Assembly (NCBI GenBank): GCA_020698575.1 | Contig: CM036243.1 | Coordinates: forward strand, 42,685,095-42,749,094 | Source of the DNA: Bostrychus sinensis | Lineage: Eukaryota; Chordata; Actinopteri; Gobiiformes; Eleotridae | Reading direction: 5' to 3' | DNA length: 64,000 nt | Part shown: piece after piece, positions 1-11,939 of the stretch | Layout of the letters: each line of letters begins with the position of its first letter | Position numbering within the stretch: position 1 is the stretch's first letter | Program-made: the position numbers and the translations under genes | The notes under the pieces: model-generated | The model's input: the letters and a program-made list of their open reading frames with translations, nothing else | Database searches by the model: none | Told to the model about the DNA's origin: nothing

Positions 1-315
1 TGAGCCCTGGAGGAGAAGGAGACGAGCCCTGGAGGAGGAGACGAGCCCCGGAGGAGGAGGAGACGAGCCCCGGAGGAGGAGGAGACGAGCCCTGGAGGAG
101 ACGAGCCCTGGAGGAGGAGGAGGTGAGCCCTGGAGGAGGAGGAGATGAGCCCTGGAGGAGGAGACGAGCCCCGGAGGAGGAGACGAGCCCTGGAGGAGGA
201 GGAGACGAGCCCCGGAGGAGGAGACGAGCCCCGGAGGAGGAGGAGACGAGCCCCGGAGGAGGAGACGAGCCCTGGAGGAGGAGGAGGCGAGCCCTGGAGG
301 AGGAGATGAGCCCTG
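1..315. repeat. GA-rich minisatellite, left edge cut by the window
   Basis: Tandem units of about 18-24 bases are built on GAGCCCYGGAGGAGGAG with a varying number of GAG triplets. The array is already in progress at base 1, so its true length is unknown. It stops at a short unique stretch (about 316-340) before the next array. The open reading frame across it follows from triplet-multiple units without stops. Confidence 0.9.
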
Positions 316-340
316 ACTCAGATGTAGTCAGTGGACAGGA

Positions 341-3300
341 GTACCACCTGTGTACACCTGTGTACTACCTGTGTACCACCTGCGTACACCTGCGTACACC
401 TGTGTACTACCTGCGTACACCTGTGTACACCTGTGTACCACCTGCGTACACCTGCGTACACCTGTGTACTACCTGTGTACACCTGTGTACACCTGTGTAC
501 TACCTGTGTACACCTGCGTACACCTGCGTACACCTGCGTACACCTGTGTACACGTGTGTACACCTGTGTACACCTGCGTACACCTGCGTACACCTGCGTA
601 CACCTGTGTACACCTGTGTACTACCTGTGTACACCTGCGTACACCTGTGTACACCTGTGTACCACCTGCGTACACCTGTGTACCACCTGTGTACACCTGC
701 GTACACCTGTGTACCACCTGCGTACACCTGCGTACACCTGTGTACTACCTGTGTACACCTGCGTACACCTGTGTACACCTGTGTACCACCTGCGTACACC
801 TGTGTACACCTGTGTACACCTGTGTACCACCTGCGTACACCTGTGTACACCTGTGTACTACCTGCGTACACCTGCGTACACCTGTGTACTACCTGCGTAC
901 ACCTGCGTACACCTGCGTACACCTGCGTACACCTGTGTACCACCTGCGTACACCTGCGTACACCTGTGTACTACCTGTGTACACCTGCGTACACCTGTGT
1001 ACACCTGTGTACCACCTGCGTACACCTGTGTACCACCTGTGTACACCTGTGTACCACCTGCGTACACCTGCGTACACCTGTGTACCACCTGCGTACACCT
1101 GTGTACACCTGCGTACACTTGTGTACCACCTGCGTACACCTGTGTACCACCTGTGTACACCTGCGTACACCTGTGTACCACCTGTGTACACCTGCGTACA
1201 CCTGCGTACACCTGTGTACCACCTGCGTACACCTGCGTACACCTGTGTACCACCTGCGTACACCTGCGTACACCTGCGTACACCTGTGTACACCCGTGTA
1301 CCACCTGCGTACACCTGTGTACTACCTGTGTACACCTGTGTACACCTGCGTACACCTGCGTACACCTGTGTACCACCTGCGTACACCTGCGTACACCTGT
1401 GTACTACCTGTGTACTACCTGTGTACACCTGCGTACACCTGCGTACACCTGTGTACACCTGTGTACACCTGCGTACACCTGTGTACACCTGCGTACACCT
1501 GCGTACACCTGTGTACCACCTGCGTACACCTGCGTACACCTGCGTACACCTGTGTACCACCTGCGTACACCTGCGTACACCTGTGTACCACCTGCGTACA
1601 CCTGCGTACACCTGCGTACACCTGTGTACCACCTGCGTACACCTGTGTACACCTGCGTACACTTGTGTACCACCTGCGTACACCTGTGTACCACCTGTGT
1701 ACACCTGCGTACACCTGTGTACCACCTGTGTACCACCTGCGTACACCTGCGTACACCTGTGTACCACCTGCGTACACCTGCGTACACCCGTGTACCACCT
1801 GCGTACACCTGTGTACTACCTGTGTACACCTGTGTACACCTGTGTACACCTGCGTACACCTGCGTACACCTGTGTACCACCTGCGTACACCTGCGTACAC
1901 CTGTGTACTACCTGTGTACTACCTGTGTACACCTGCGTACACCTGCGTACACCTGTGTACACCTGTGTACACCTGCGTACACCTGTGTACACCTGCGTAC
2001 ACCTGCGTACACCTGTGTACCACCTGCGTACACCTGCGTACACCTGTGTACACCTGTGTACCACCTGCGTACACCTGCGTACACCTGCGTACCACCTGCG
2101 TACACCTGTGTACTACCTGCGTACACCTGCGTACACCTGCGTACACCTGTGTACCACCTGTGTACACCTGTGTACACCTGTGTACCACCTGTGTACACCT
2201 GTGTACACCTGTGTACCACCTGTGTACACCTGCGTACACCTGTGTACCACCTGTGTACACCTGCGTACACCTGTGTACTACCTGCGTACACCTGCGTACA
2301 CCTGTGTACACCTGTGTACTACCTGCGTACACCTGCGTACACCTGCGTACACCTGCGTACACCTGTGTACTACCTGTGTACACCTGCGTACACCTGTGTA
2401 CACCTGTGTACCACCTGCGTACACCTGTGTACCACCTGTGTACACCTGTGTACCACCTGCGTACACCTGCGTACACCTGTGTACCACCTGCGTACACCTG
2501 TGTACACCTGCGTACACTTGTGTACCACCTGCGTACACCTGTGTACCACCTGTGTACACCTGCGTACACCTGTGTACCACCTGTGTACACCTGCGTACAC
2601 CTGCGTACACCTGTGTACCACCTGCGTACACCTGCGTACACCTGTGTACCACCTGCGTACACCTGCGTACACCTGCGTACACCTGTGTACACCCGTGTAC
2701 CACCTGCGTACACCTGTGTACTACCTGTGTACACCTGTGTACACCTGCGTACACCTGCGTACACCTGTGTACCACCTGCGTACACCTGCGTACACCTGTG
2801 TACTACCTGTGTACTACCTGTGTACACCTGCGTACACCTGCGTACACCTGTGTACACCTGTGTACACCTGCGTACACCTGTGTACACCTGCGTACACCTG
2901 CGTACACCTGTGTACCACCTGCGTACACCTGCGTACACCTGCGTACACCTGTGTACCACCTGCGTACACCTGCGTACACCTGTGTACCACCTGCGTACAC
3001 CTGCGTACACCTGCGTACACCTGTGTACCACCTGCGTACACCTGTGTACACCTGCGTACACTTGTGTACCACCTGCGTACACCTGTGTACCACCTGTGTA
3101 CACCTGCGTACACCTGTGTACCACCTGTGTACCACCTGCGTACACCTGCGTACACCTGTGTACCACCTGCGTACACCTGCGTACACCCGTGTACCACCTG
3201 CGTACACCTGTGTACTACCTGTGTACACCTGTGTACACCTGTGTACACCTGCGTACACCTGCGTACACCTGTGTACCACCTGCGTACACCTGCGTACACC

Positions 3301-3850
3301 TGTGTACTACCTGTGTACTACCTGTGTACACCTGCGTACACCTGCGTACACCTGTGTACACCTGTGTACACCTGCGTACACCTGTGTACACCTGCGTACA
3401 CCTGCGTACACCTGTGTACCACCTGCGTACACCTGCGTACACCTGTGTACACCTGTGTACCACCTGCGTACACCTGCGTACACCTGCGTACCACCTGCGT
3501 ACACCTGTGTACTACCTGCGTACACCTGCGTACACCTGCGTACACCTGTGTACACCTGTGTACACCTGTGTACACCTGTGTAACCTGTGTACACCTGTGT
3601 ACACCTGTGTAACCTGTGTACACCTGCGTACACCTGTGTACACCTGTGTACACCTGCGTACACCTGTGTACTACCTGCGTACACCTGCGTACACCTGTGT
3701 ACACGTGTGTACACCTGCGTACACCTGCGTACACCTGCGTACACCTGTGTACTACCTGCGTACACCTGCGTACACCTGCGTACACCTGTGTACACGTGTG
3801 TACACCTGTGTACACCTGCGTACACCTGTGTACACCTGTGTACACCTGCA
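341..3850. repeat. 10/11-bp minisatellite with CACCTG E-box cores
   Basis: About 3.5 kb of units alternate between 10 bases (TACACCTGYG) and 11 bases (TACYACCTGYG). Nearly every unit contains CACCTG, an E-box hexamer. The main variation is CG versus TG at one position. All three plus frames are open because no unit contains a plus-strand stop triplet, so the roughly 1000-codon frames are not genes. A long internal duplication is described separately. The array ends at the CTGCACTACTGCACT transition. Confidence 0.95.
942..3553. repeat. Higher-order duplication inside the 10/11-bp array, offset 1399 bp
   Basis: The order of unit variants at about 942-2154 recurs at about 2341-3553 with a constant offset of 1399 bases. 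Rare variants recur at the matching places, such as ACACTTGTG (about 1115 and 2514) and CACCCGTG (about 1292 and 2691). Agreement breaks just outside both ends. This is a block duplication of about 1.2 kb rather than unit-by-unit slippage. Confidence 0.85.
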
Positions 3851-4502
3851 CTACTGCACTACATTTATTTCTCCAACACTTTTCTTTCTTTCCACTCACA
3901 TTTCCAGTGCTGTGCTTTAATCCTGCTCTGTGTGAGCAGCAGCTTCTTTATCAGTGACCTTCAGTGGTTTCTCCTCTGTGGAGGGGTCAGAGACTGGACA
4001 GCTGTCTGTGGCCCTCCCCATGACTGTGGGGCCCCTGAACCAGACTAAGACCATTTAAAGGCTCAGGAAACCTTTACAAATGTTTCCAGTTTATTTAGAG
4101 CTGGAGTGTGACACCAACAGTTTACAATATTCTTTTTGTCAAGAATAAAATGTGGGGCTTTCTGTAACTGTGAGCCATATTTAGCAAAATTATAAGAAAA
4201 CAAAGCTTGAAATGTGTCACTGGGTGAAGCCTGTTAGCTTGTTAGCCTGTTAGCTTGTTAGCCTGTTAGCCTGTTAGCTTGTTAGCCTGTTAGCTCATAG
4301 CATCAGCACTGGAGGCCTCAGACAGAGAGCTGCTGTGGAAACTGCTGATGATATTAAAACTTATTTTTTCTGTTAGGTGTAAAAGGTGTGAAGATAAGAG
4401 GAGTGTGGGCGGGACGTCCTGCCAGAGAGACGCACACAAACACTTCCTGTCAAATATGGTTTTAGTCACGTACGCTCAGAGGTGGGCAGAGGAGCCAGGA
4501 AG
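3851..4502. other. Gene-free stretch with an 8-bp tandem repeat
   Basis: No convincing exon is seen. At 4231-4294 there are eight copies of an 8-base unit, CTGTTAGC or TTGTTAGC. The rest is unique, moderately AT-rich sequence. Confidence 0.7.
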
Positions 4503-4625
4503 CAGTGTTGTGCAAGTTCACACTTTTCATGAACTAGTTCAAAGTTCAGTTCACACATGTTCAAAGTGAACTGTTCACGTTCATAGTTCACAATTTTAAT
4601 TTTGAACTAGTTCAAAGTTAATTTT
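4503..4625. mobile_element. hAT-like terminal fragment
   Basis: The segment starts CAGTGTTGTGCAAGTTCA, which resembles hAT-type ends in fish (CAGTGTTG). It continues as overlapping GTTCA/GAACT motifs, including GAACTAGTTC. No matching right end was found, so this is probably a fragment. Confidence 0.4.
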
Positions 4626-4954
4626 ATTTTTAGGTGAGATATGTAAATGAAAGGCTGAACTTGTTTTTCAAACTATGACTTCTATCACGATACATGTACC
4701 TACCTTCCAGCCTAAAACTTCACTGTAGATTTTAAATTCTCTCACACAAAATGGACGTTTTTGCAGATAAAAGCTTGCACAGAAAGTTAAGTTTTTTTCC
4801 GTCAGAGTCTTTGTGTGACAAAGTGTAAAATGTGTGTAAATGATCATAGTTAGAGGCAGCATCGTCTGTGTTCTCTGTGCCTTCACTCTGCCATTGTCAG
4901 ACTGCTGCTGCCCGCTCCAGTGTTGCTATGAAGGCTACGCTCGTTGTAATGCTT

Positions 4955-5059
4955 GCTTGTGCAGTGCATCATGGGTAACGTAGTGTGAAGCCGAAGATAT
5001 TAGATTCGACTATCTTTGGCTTCAAACTACGTTACCTAAGATGCATTGCACACACAAGC
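4955..5059. repeat. Imperfect 45-bp inverted repeat with an 11-base loop
   Basis: The left arm 4955-4999 and right arm 5011-5059 pair with a few mismatches. Shared blocks include GGTAACGTAGT and GAAGCC. The spacer is TTAGATTCGAC. This could be the core of a small foldback transposon; flanking target duplications are not clear. Confidence 0.75.
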
Positions 5060-5506
5060 GCTCTCTGGTGAAGCGGTGCAGTTTTGGAGTGGAGCCCGTG
5101 GGCAGTGAGGGACAGCGCTGTTTAAAAAGTGCAGCAGACCTCGTCACTCGACTCGTCCTCATGTCTCTGTGTAACATGTTTGTTATGAAGGGCAGATATA
5201 AAAACCCATGAAATGACAAGTACAGTGATAACTGGACGAGTTAAGCTCAGAAGTTTAGGAGCGGCTCTGGGAGCGAGGGAGGCACAGAGACACAAGTTTA
5301 GTTGGTACCATGTATTAATAAAGTATAAAGACAAAGACAACATATAACAATGACAACACAATACACAGTGGCCATTCAGATTCTACAAGAAACACAAGTC
5401 AGGAATCAGCGGTCGTCCAACATTAACGGTCCATAGCGCGCACGCAAAACTATAACTGCGGGCCCCAAAGTAAGTTAAAGGGCGGCTGCAGGAGCCTCCT
5501 ACCACT
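5060..5506. other. No gene seen
   Basis: The base composition has the look of an LTR remnant on the minus strand, with a TTTATT near 5320, but neither ends nor target duplications could be fixed. No exon is supported. Confidence 0.4.
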
Positions 5507-5866
5507 CCACCAGAGCAGGAGAAGTTCAGGATAGATCCACCAGAGCAGGAGAAGTTCAGGATAAATCCACCAGAGCAGGAGAAGTTCAGGATAGATCCAC
5601 CAGAGCAGGAGAAGTTCAGGATAGATCCACCAGAGCAGGAGAAGTCCAGGATAGATCCACCAGAGCAGGAGAAGTTCAGGATAGATCCACCAGAGCAGGA
5701 GAAGTTCAGGATAGATCCACCAGAGCAGGAGAAGTTCAGGATAGATCCACCAGAGCAGGAGAAGTTCAGGATAGATCCACCAGAGCAGGAGAAGTTCAGG
5801 ATAGATCCACCAGAGCAGGAGAAGTTCAGGATAGATCCACCAGAGCAGGAGAAGTCAGGATAGATC
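5507..5866. repeat. 30-bp minisatellite, 12 copies
   Basis: Twelve near-identical 30-base units contain CCACCAGAGCAGGAG followed by AAGTTCAGGATAGAT. Differences are single bases, such as ATAAAT in unit 2 and a lost T in the last unit. Such homogeneity suggests recent expansion. Confidence 0.95.
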
Positions 5867-6884
5867 CAGGCTGAGTTGAGTTACATCTTCAGGATTAATG
5901 CCTAGTTCAGAGTCCCAGCTCACCATCAAACATGGCCTGTATAAGGAACAGGAACAAATCAATAAATGTGTACACAAATCACACATCACATTAATAAATA
6001 ATACAAATCGTATTATAAGTAATTATAAATCCAAGTTCATATGTTGTACAATAATTTAGTAATAGTTCAGAAATATGAATCCATTTAAAAAGATATAAAA
6101 TCAAATTTGCTATAATATACTGATCAATGTGCAGTTTTCTATGGCCTGTGTGTAGTGTGTGGGAGAGCTGAACTGTCTGGAAGCATGTTGTTGTTAATTA
6201 GTGCAATGTGTTTGATATTTTTAACAAACTTACAACAACTTACTAACAACAACTTTGTCTACATCACAACTTTTCATGACTGAGCCTCTCACAGTCTGTA
6301 CTGTCAGCTCCTGTCAGTTCCTCTGTGCAGCGCTAATGCCTTTCCTTTCAGCCTCTGCCACAGTAAAGTTGTTTCTGCTGCTGGAAAAGGATGAAGCTTT
6401 ATTTTGAAGGGTCACAGGAGGTAGTTGATTGCTGTTAACAGAAACTTTACAGTGCTTCCCCATCCAGCTGCAGTTTCTCCTCTGCTCTTCTCCATCTCTC
6501 CTCTTACTTTTCATCATAATTAATAACAAAGTTATTGGAAATAATGATCTCTTTTGTAATAGTTTCTGAGTAAAAGAGACACTGGAGCTAAAAAAAAAAC
6601 ACCGCGCTGTTCTCAGATGGAGCGGTGATAAACCGCGCGTCTTGTAATGAAGCCTAAATGCTTTTACAAACTTTAACGGTGCATATCTCTGTGATTCCTG
6701 AACCTATCAACACCAAATAAAAACTGACACAAAGCTTGAGCTCTTATCTGTCAGTATCATTTAGCTGCAGGTCTCTGTGTCAAGCCGTTTGTTTTACATT
6801 ACATTATGGACCTTAGCACAGGACGCTCAGGGGCCAAGCTCTGACCAACAGGGGCCCCCAGGCCACCGCGTGGCTACGTCACTG
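5867..6884. other. No gene seen
   Basis: AT-rich unique sequence with short unsupported reading frames. An A-run lies near 6590. Confidence 0.6.
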
Positions 6885-7283
6885 GCCACAGCCTCACATC
6901 TGCCTCACATCTGTCTCACATCTGCCTCACATCTGCCTCACATCTGTCTCACATCTGCCTCACATGTACAGCGCCACTTTAGCCTCCCACATTGAGCATA
7001 AAAGCGTCTTGTTTTGGTTCTGTGAGCGCCCTCTAGCGGCTGTGTCTGACCTGTTGTTGTGCTCCGCGGGATCCCACAGCTCCGTCTCCTCCTTCAGCTT
7101 CACTTCTGCCATGTTTCACTGCGCTCTGTTCACTTTAAGGCTCCGCTTTGGGGCTGTTTGTCACACAGTTAGCACAGGAGCTAATCACACAGGGGTCCTC
7201 ACGAGTTCACTGCGGGCGTCCTGACAGCTGCCTGTTTAAAAACACAGGGAAAAGCCCCAGCTCTGGGTGAAGCCGCTCCAAAA
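6885..7283 (+). repeat. Dispersed repeat, copy 1, with a short CACATCTG array
   Basis: A short array of about seven CACATCTGCCT-type units leads into a body of about 320 bases. The body includes CATTGAGCATAAAAGCGTC and GAGCGCCCTCTAGCGG. The same body occurs at 13243-13532 and 36005-36327 with very few differences. No transposase or target duplication is visible, so the repeat class is unknown. The third copy carries the same array expanded to 2.4 kb. Confidence 0.85.
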
Positions 7284-8883
7284 CAATAATATAATGAATG
7301 TGCAGACTCAGACCCCTCGTTTTTCCAGACTGTGCCTCCTGCTGTTCGGAATATGTCATAACACCTTGATCTAAATGCATTAAAAACAATAGGATCCAAT
7401 ATATCTGGAGTTTTTACAACGTTTTTTTTCCATTTATTTATCACAATATTTTAAAAGGTTTAAGTTGTATAAATAAATTACAAAGCATATTGATAAATTC
7501 ATAAAATGAATACAAAAATACAGCCTAGTTTTGAACACACTGAGAGAACATGTGCCAAAACATTATGTACTTTATTTAACCTTGAACATCCTTTTGCTGT
7601 ACACAAGACAGAGCAGAGACTAAAGTTGATTTCAGTTGTTCATCGATGACTGTGTGTATATAAAACAATAATTTTCTTGTTTTCCCACAGGATCTTCTTA
7701 ATGGAAACTTTATAAAGAACAAATGAAAAAAAAAGGAAAATCTCCAGGCCTTATGAGTCTGACTGTGAAAAGTAAACGTCATTAAAACAGTTCTTCCATA
7801 AATAACAATGCTAAAATCAAACTGGATAATAAAGAGTTGATGATAATGATTAGGCCATGAGTCATTTATAAATGCTAATCTTACTCAGCTGTGTATTAAT
7901 GAGTTACATTTACTTCAGTAACTCTTTGAATAAATTGTACTTAGAGTAGTTTTATAGCATTATACCTGTTACTTCTTATCTGAGTACATTACTCTACTTT
8001 GGCTTTCAAAAGTTTAGGTTGAGAGATTTATTTTTCTTGTGCCATATTTTATTTCATAAAGATGTAATTTTGTGTTTATTAATAATTTTTGATTGTGAAA
8101 AACATATTTTGCACATTATTGTATCTTTTGTCATTACATCAATACTAAACATAAATCACACTTTATATGTCCAGTTACGTTTTACTTGAGTTTTTTGTTT
8201 TTTGTGACTACACAGGGTATGTTGTGTATGTTTTAACTTACATACGCAAAGTATTATTATGAAGTAGCAATATAGTTAAGTATACTCTGTCTTTAATGAT
8301 CAAATATTGATCTCTCTCATTAATAATTTTATGCTGCGTTCAGCTCGTTTTAGGAGAAAAGATATGGTTGATAAATAAGATATCAAAAGTCACTGTAAAT
8401 TTACAAAGGCAAAAAGCGTATCTTGCATATTTTTCTTCAGTAATAGAAAGGTTTTGAAGGCCAAACTGTAAATCTAACAAATTGATTAATAAGATATGAT
8501 GACGCTGTCTAATATTAGCAAACATTAACTGTATAATCTATTAAGCCCAGGTTAACTTAATAACTTGCTATGCTAGCACGACGACTTTGGAAAAAGTGCA
8601 GAAAAAACATGGAGTGACAGCTTATTTTGACACAAACTATCGTTACAAAGATTAACTAGCCTTATCTAATGTTATATGTTGTGTATCAATGAGCTCGCGA
8701 GTCGACTGATTAAAAACAAAAACATTACTCACACACAGCTGAAGTCACTCAACAACGATGTTTTTATTTATTTTGACAGGAGGCACTGTCTCGAAAAACG
8801 AGGGGCCTGAAAGTGCAGGTCTCTTGAGTGCGGTCTGTAAATGCTGGCTCTGTGGCTGCAGCTTCATACTACTCCTAAAATAT
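7284..8883. other. No gene seen, AT-rich
   Basis: About 1.6 kb without supported exons. In the related block at 36.3 kb this interval is absent: the dispersed repeat there joins the zinc-finger 3' flank directly. On the minus strand overlapping AATAAA motifs at 8763-8772 could serve as poly(A) signals for ZNF-1. Confidence 0.55.
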
Positions 8884-9190
8884 CTGCAGGAGCTTTGGCC
8901 TCTAGGGGGCAGGCTGCGGGACTGAGAAAACCTCTGGAGCACAATGGGAAATAAAGCTGTTTCCAGCCTGGTTCAAAACAGTCTGCTGTCAAATCACTCA
9001 CTCATCCACTCCTGCTGCTCACTATAGAGAGCTCTAATGCTCTGGACAGCTGCAAGGACTCATACTGTATATGGACTGAACTGGTACAGAGCCTGAACTA
9101 ATACATTTGTAGAATGACACTGTTGTGTAAAGACTGTTGCATCATGGTAAATATTACAAACTGGACACACGAAAGGCTCTATGGATGATC
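8884..9190 (-). repeat. Zinc-finger 3' flank, ZNF-1 copy
   Basis: This block is nearly identical to 36328-36635. Reverse-complemented, its gene-proximal portion matches the ZNF-2 3' flank at about 20745-20980. Shared landmarks are CTGTTTCCAGCCTGGTTC and CATCATGGTAAATATTAC. It marks the region downstream of the zinc-finger genes that was copied along with them. Confidence 0.85.
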
Positions 9191-9285
9191 AGCGTTAAAG
9201 TCAGTGAGACCAGAGCCACTGGTCTACAGTCATTCAGTGTCTTTGGGCTTTCATTCTTTGGCTCAGGAACAATTATTGAGTCCTT
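9186..9285 (-). mobile_element. LINE reverse-transcriptase fragment in the ZNF-1 3' region
   Basis: Read on the minus strand it encodes IIVPEPKNE then LNDCRPVALVS. This corresponds to the conserved LINE stretch normally of the form VPVPKK...LNDYRPVAL in L2/CR1/Rex-like elements. It is only about 33 codons long and has no neighbouring RT blocks. It lies between the ZNF-1 stop and the shared zinc-finger 3' flank. Confidence 0.7.
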
Positions 9286-9347
9286 ACAAACAGATAAACA
9301 GAAAAACGTTGCTCTGTGAGTTTCCTCCCACATCAGTCACAGAGGAG

Positions 9348-11478
9348 TCAGGGTTTATCGCTGTGGAACTTTTTCTGTGTGCGCTGTTCTGGAGTCCAGT
9401 GTTCTGAGTGGGTTCTCATATGTTCCCTCAGAGTTCTGTTCCTTGTGAAACCTTTCTTACAAACTGAACAGCAGTAAGGTTTCTCTCCTGAGTGAATAAT
9501 CATGTGTTCATTAAGATGACTTTTCCATTTGAAACATTTGAAACAAACTGAACATTTGAATAACTTCTCTCCAGTGTGAACTCTCTTATGTTTAACAAGA
9601 TGAGTCTTTAGTTTGAAACCTTTCCCACAAACTGAACGTTTGTGAGGCCGCTCTTTTGTGTGAACATCTAACATGTGTCTCTCCAAGTTTGAATTCCTTG
9701 TAAATACCATGCCACACTCTGAGCACCTGTATGGTTTATAATTTTCTCCCACATAAGTCACAGAGGAGTCAGGATTTATCATTGTGGAAGGAGTTTTGAG
9801 TGAAGTCGTGTCTTCTGAGTGGGTGATGTGATGTCGAACTTTTAAATGTCGCTTAAGATGAATTTTCTGTTTGAAAGTACTCCCACAAACTGAACATTTG
9901 TAAGGTTTTTGTCCAGTATGAACTAAAATGTGTCTTTGTAAAGCTGAATTGAACCTAAATCCCTTCCCACACTCTGAGCACCTGTATGGTTTGGAGTTTC
10001 CCCCCACATCGGTCACAGAGGAGTCAGGATTTTTTGTTGAAGACTGCTGTGGAGCCCCATCCTCTACATGAGTCCTCATCTGTGCACTTAGAATAAAGTC
10101 CTGAGTAAAACCTTTGTCACAAACTGGATGGATGTAATGGAGACGTTTTTGATGTCGAGAAAGACTAGACTTTAGTTTGAAACCTTTCTCACAAACTGAA
10201 CAAACATAGAGATTCTCATCTGTGTGAGTTTTCATGTGTCTTTTAAGGTCACATTTTTCAGTAAAAGGTTTCTCAGAAACTGAATATTTAAATTGTTTCT
10301 CCATAGTGTGCACTGACATATGTCCTCCTCCTATCAGTGAAGACTGCTCTAGAGTCCTGTCCTCTACATGAGTCTTCATATGTGCACGTAGATTCATCTT
10401 GTATAAAAAACCTTTCTTACAAATGAGACAGATGTGATGTTGAACTTTTAAATGTCGAGTAAGAACAGAGTTTTGTGTAAAACCTTTCTCACAAACTGAA
10501 CAAACATAAGGTTTCTCTCCAGTGTGAGTTCTCAGGTGTATTTTAAGACTACTTTTGTCTATAAAAGCTTTCTCACAAACTGAACACTTGAATGGTTTCT
10601 GTCCAGTGTGACTTCTCAAATGTCTAACAAGATGATCTTTTTGTTTGAAATGTTTTTCACAAACTGAACATTTGAAAGATCGCTCTCCTGTGTGAACTAA
10701 CATGTGTCTCTGTAAACGTGTGCTAAACCAAAACGTCTTCCCACACTCTGAGCACCTGCATGGTTTGGAGTTTCCTGCCACTTGACTCACAGAAGTGTTT
10801 TCCTTTACATGAGTTTTCATATGTGCACGCAGATTACTTTTGTTTGTGAAACCTTTCTCACAAACTGGACAGATGTGATGAAGACATTTCCGATGGTGAG
10901 TAAGATAAGATTTTTTTTTGAAAGCTTTCTCACAAACTGAACAAACAAAACGTTTCTCGCCAGTGTGGATTCTCTGATGTGTAACAAGATGAGAATTTTG
11001 TTTAAAACTTTTCTCACAAACTGAACATTTGAAAGGCTTCTCTTCTGTGTGAACGAACATGTGCATCAGCAAATCTGCGTTCCATTCAAACCTCTTCCCA
11101 CAGTCTGAGCAGCTGTAAGGTCTGTGGGTTCCTCCCACATCAGTCACAGAGGAGTCAGGACTGATCATTGCGTAGCTTCTTTTTGCCGGAGCCTGTTCTT
11201 GACTATAGTCTTCTGAGTGGTCGGTGTCAGAAGAGCTGTCAGTGTGCTCCTCACTATCTGAGTGTAACTGTGTGAGTGGATCTGAGCTGCAGCCTGCTTC
11301 TGCTCCACAGTCCTCTCCATTAGTTTCCTCTCTGTTCTCCTCAGTTGGTCTTTGATGAAGCACAGAGGACTTGTCTTCATCATCTTCAGTTTTGACAGAG
11401 ACCATGTGAAAAGGAAACTCTTCCGGCTCCTGTTTGATGCACAGCTCTGGTTCCTCTTTAATGTGGGGGGGCTCCAGA
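9348..11478 (-). CDS. C2H2 poly-zinc-finger protein ZNF-1, main exon
   Basis: A predicted nuclear DNA-binding protein of the teleost poly-C2H2 class. The exon opens at a consensus acceptor (GTGTCCAG) and encodes EPPHIKEEPELCIKQEPEEF, an acidic linker with a Ser/Asp-rich run, then DPDSSVTDVGG-type spacers between finger blocks. I count about 15 fingers with intact C2H2 residues and three decayed ones: KYSVSE (both Cys lost), IHPVCD and HKRSVC. TGEKP-type linkers are common. An upstream ATG at 11501 lies in the apparent intron and is not the likely start. No exon 1 was found on the minus strand. The exon starts in phase 2, which does not match the phase-1 end of ZNF-2 exon 1. The last 12 residues after HSEHWTPE look like a frameshift product, because a further linker runs on in another frame. 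Exact DNA targets cannot be deduced. Confidence 0.85.
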
Positions 11479-11939
11479 CTGGACACAAACAACACACACA
11501 TTCACCTCATTATTGGTTTCAAAGAAAAGAGACAGAGTTGAAAGTGGATGACAATAACAGTTTACTGCTAATGTTGTCTCTGGATCTAAAGTATGAATCC
11601 AAGTCTTAAAGTCCTCTATAGTAAACATTAAAGCAGTCTCTGCTGCAGAGGAACAGCCTCAGTCACAAAATAACGTCTGATTCAAAAGGCTGCAGTTCTC
11701 CTCCTACAGTCACCGAGGTCAGAGACAAGGCCAGCGCTTTGTTTAGAGGCTGAAGAGGAGCTCTCTGTGCAGCCCTGTGACCATGGGCTCAGTCTGAACA
11801 CCTGTATGCTCCCACCCTCCACAACAGCAACTAATGGTAAAGACACAGCAGCTGTAAACAGTTACACAACTCTAAGATCCTTTCATGTAGGTTCCTTTCT
11901 CCATTCAGACCTGTTCCTACAGCCACAGACTACGGAAAG
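11479..11939. other. Upstream intron or flank of ZNF-1, no exon seen
   Basis: Searched on the minus strand for the short LTAAAEEIF-type first exon of fish zinc-finger genes and did not find it. The motif CTGTTCCTACAGCCACAG near 11909 also occurs just before dispersed-repeat copy 3. Confidence 0.5.

Noticed and set aside
123..3920. 1000-codon open frames through the 10/11-bp array
   Set aside because: The unit has no plus-strand stop triplet in any frame, so all three frames are open; peptide content is pure repeat and no gene signals flank it.
5060..5470. Second LTR-like segment
   Set aside because: Composition and an AATAAA on the minus strand are suggestive, but no ends or target duplication could be found.
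11479..11501. ATG at 11501 (and at 32203) as the start of ZNF-1 and ZNF-3
   Set aside because: Both lie upstream of good splice acceptors, and the sequence before the shared EPPHIKEEP block differs between paralogues as expected for introns.
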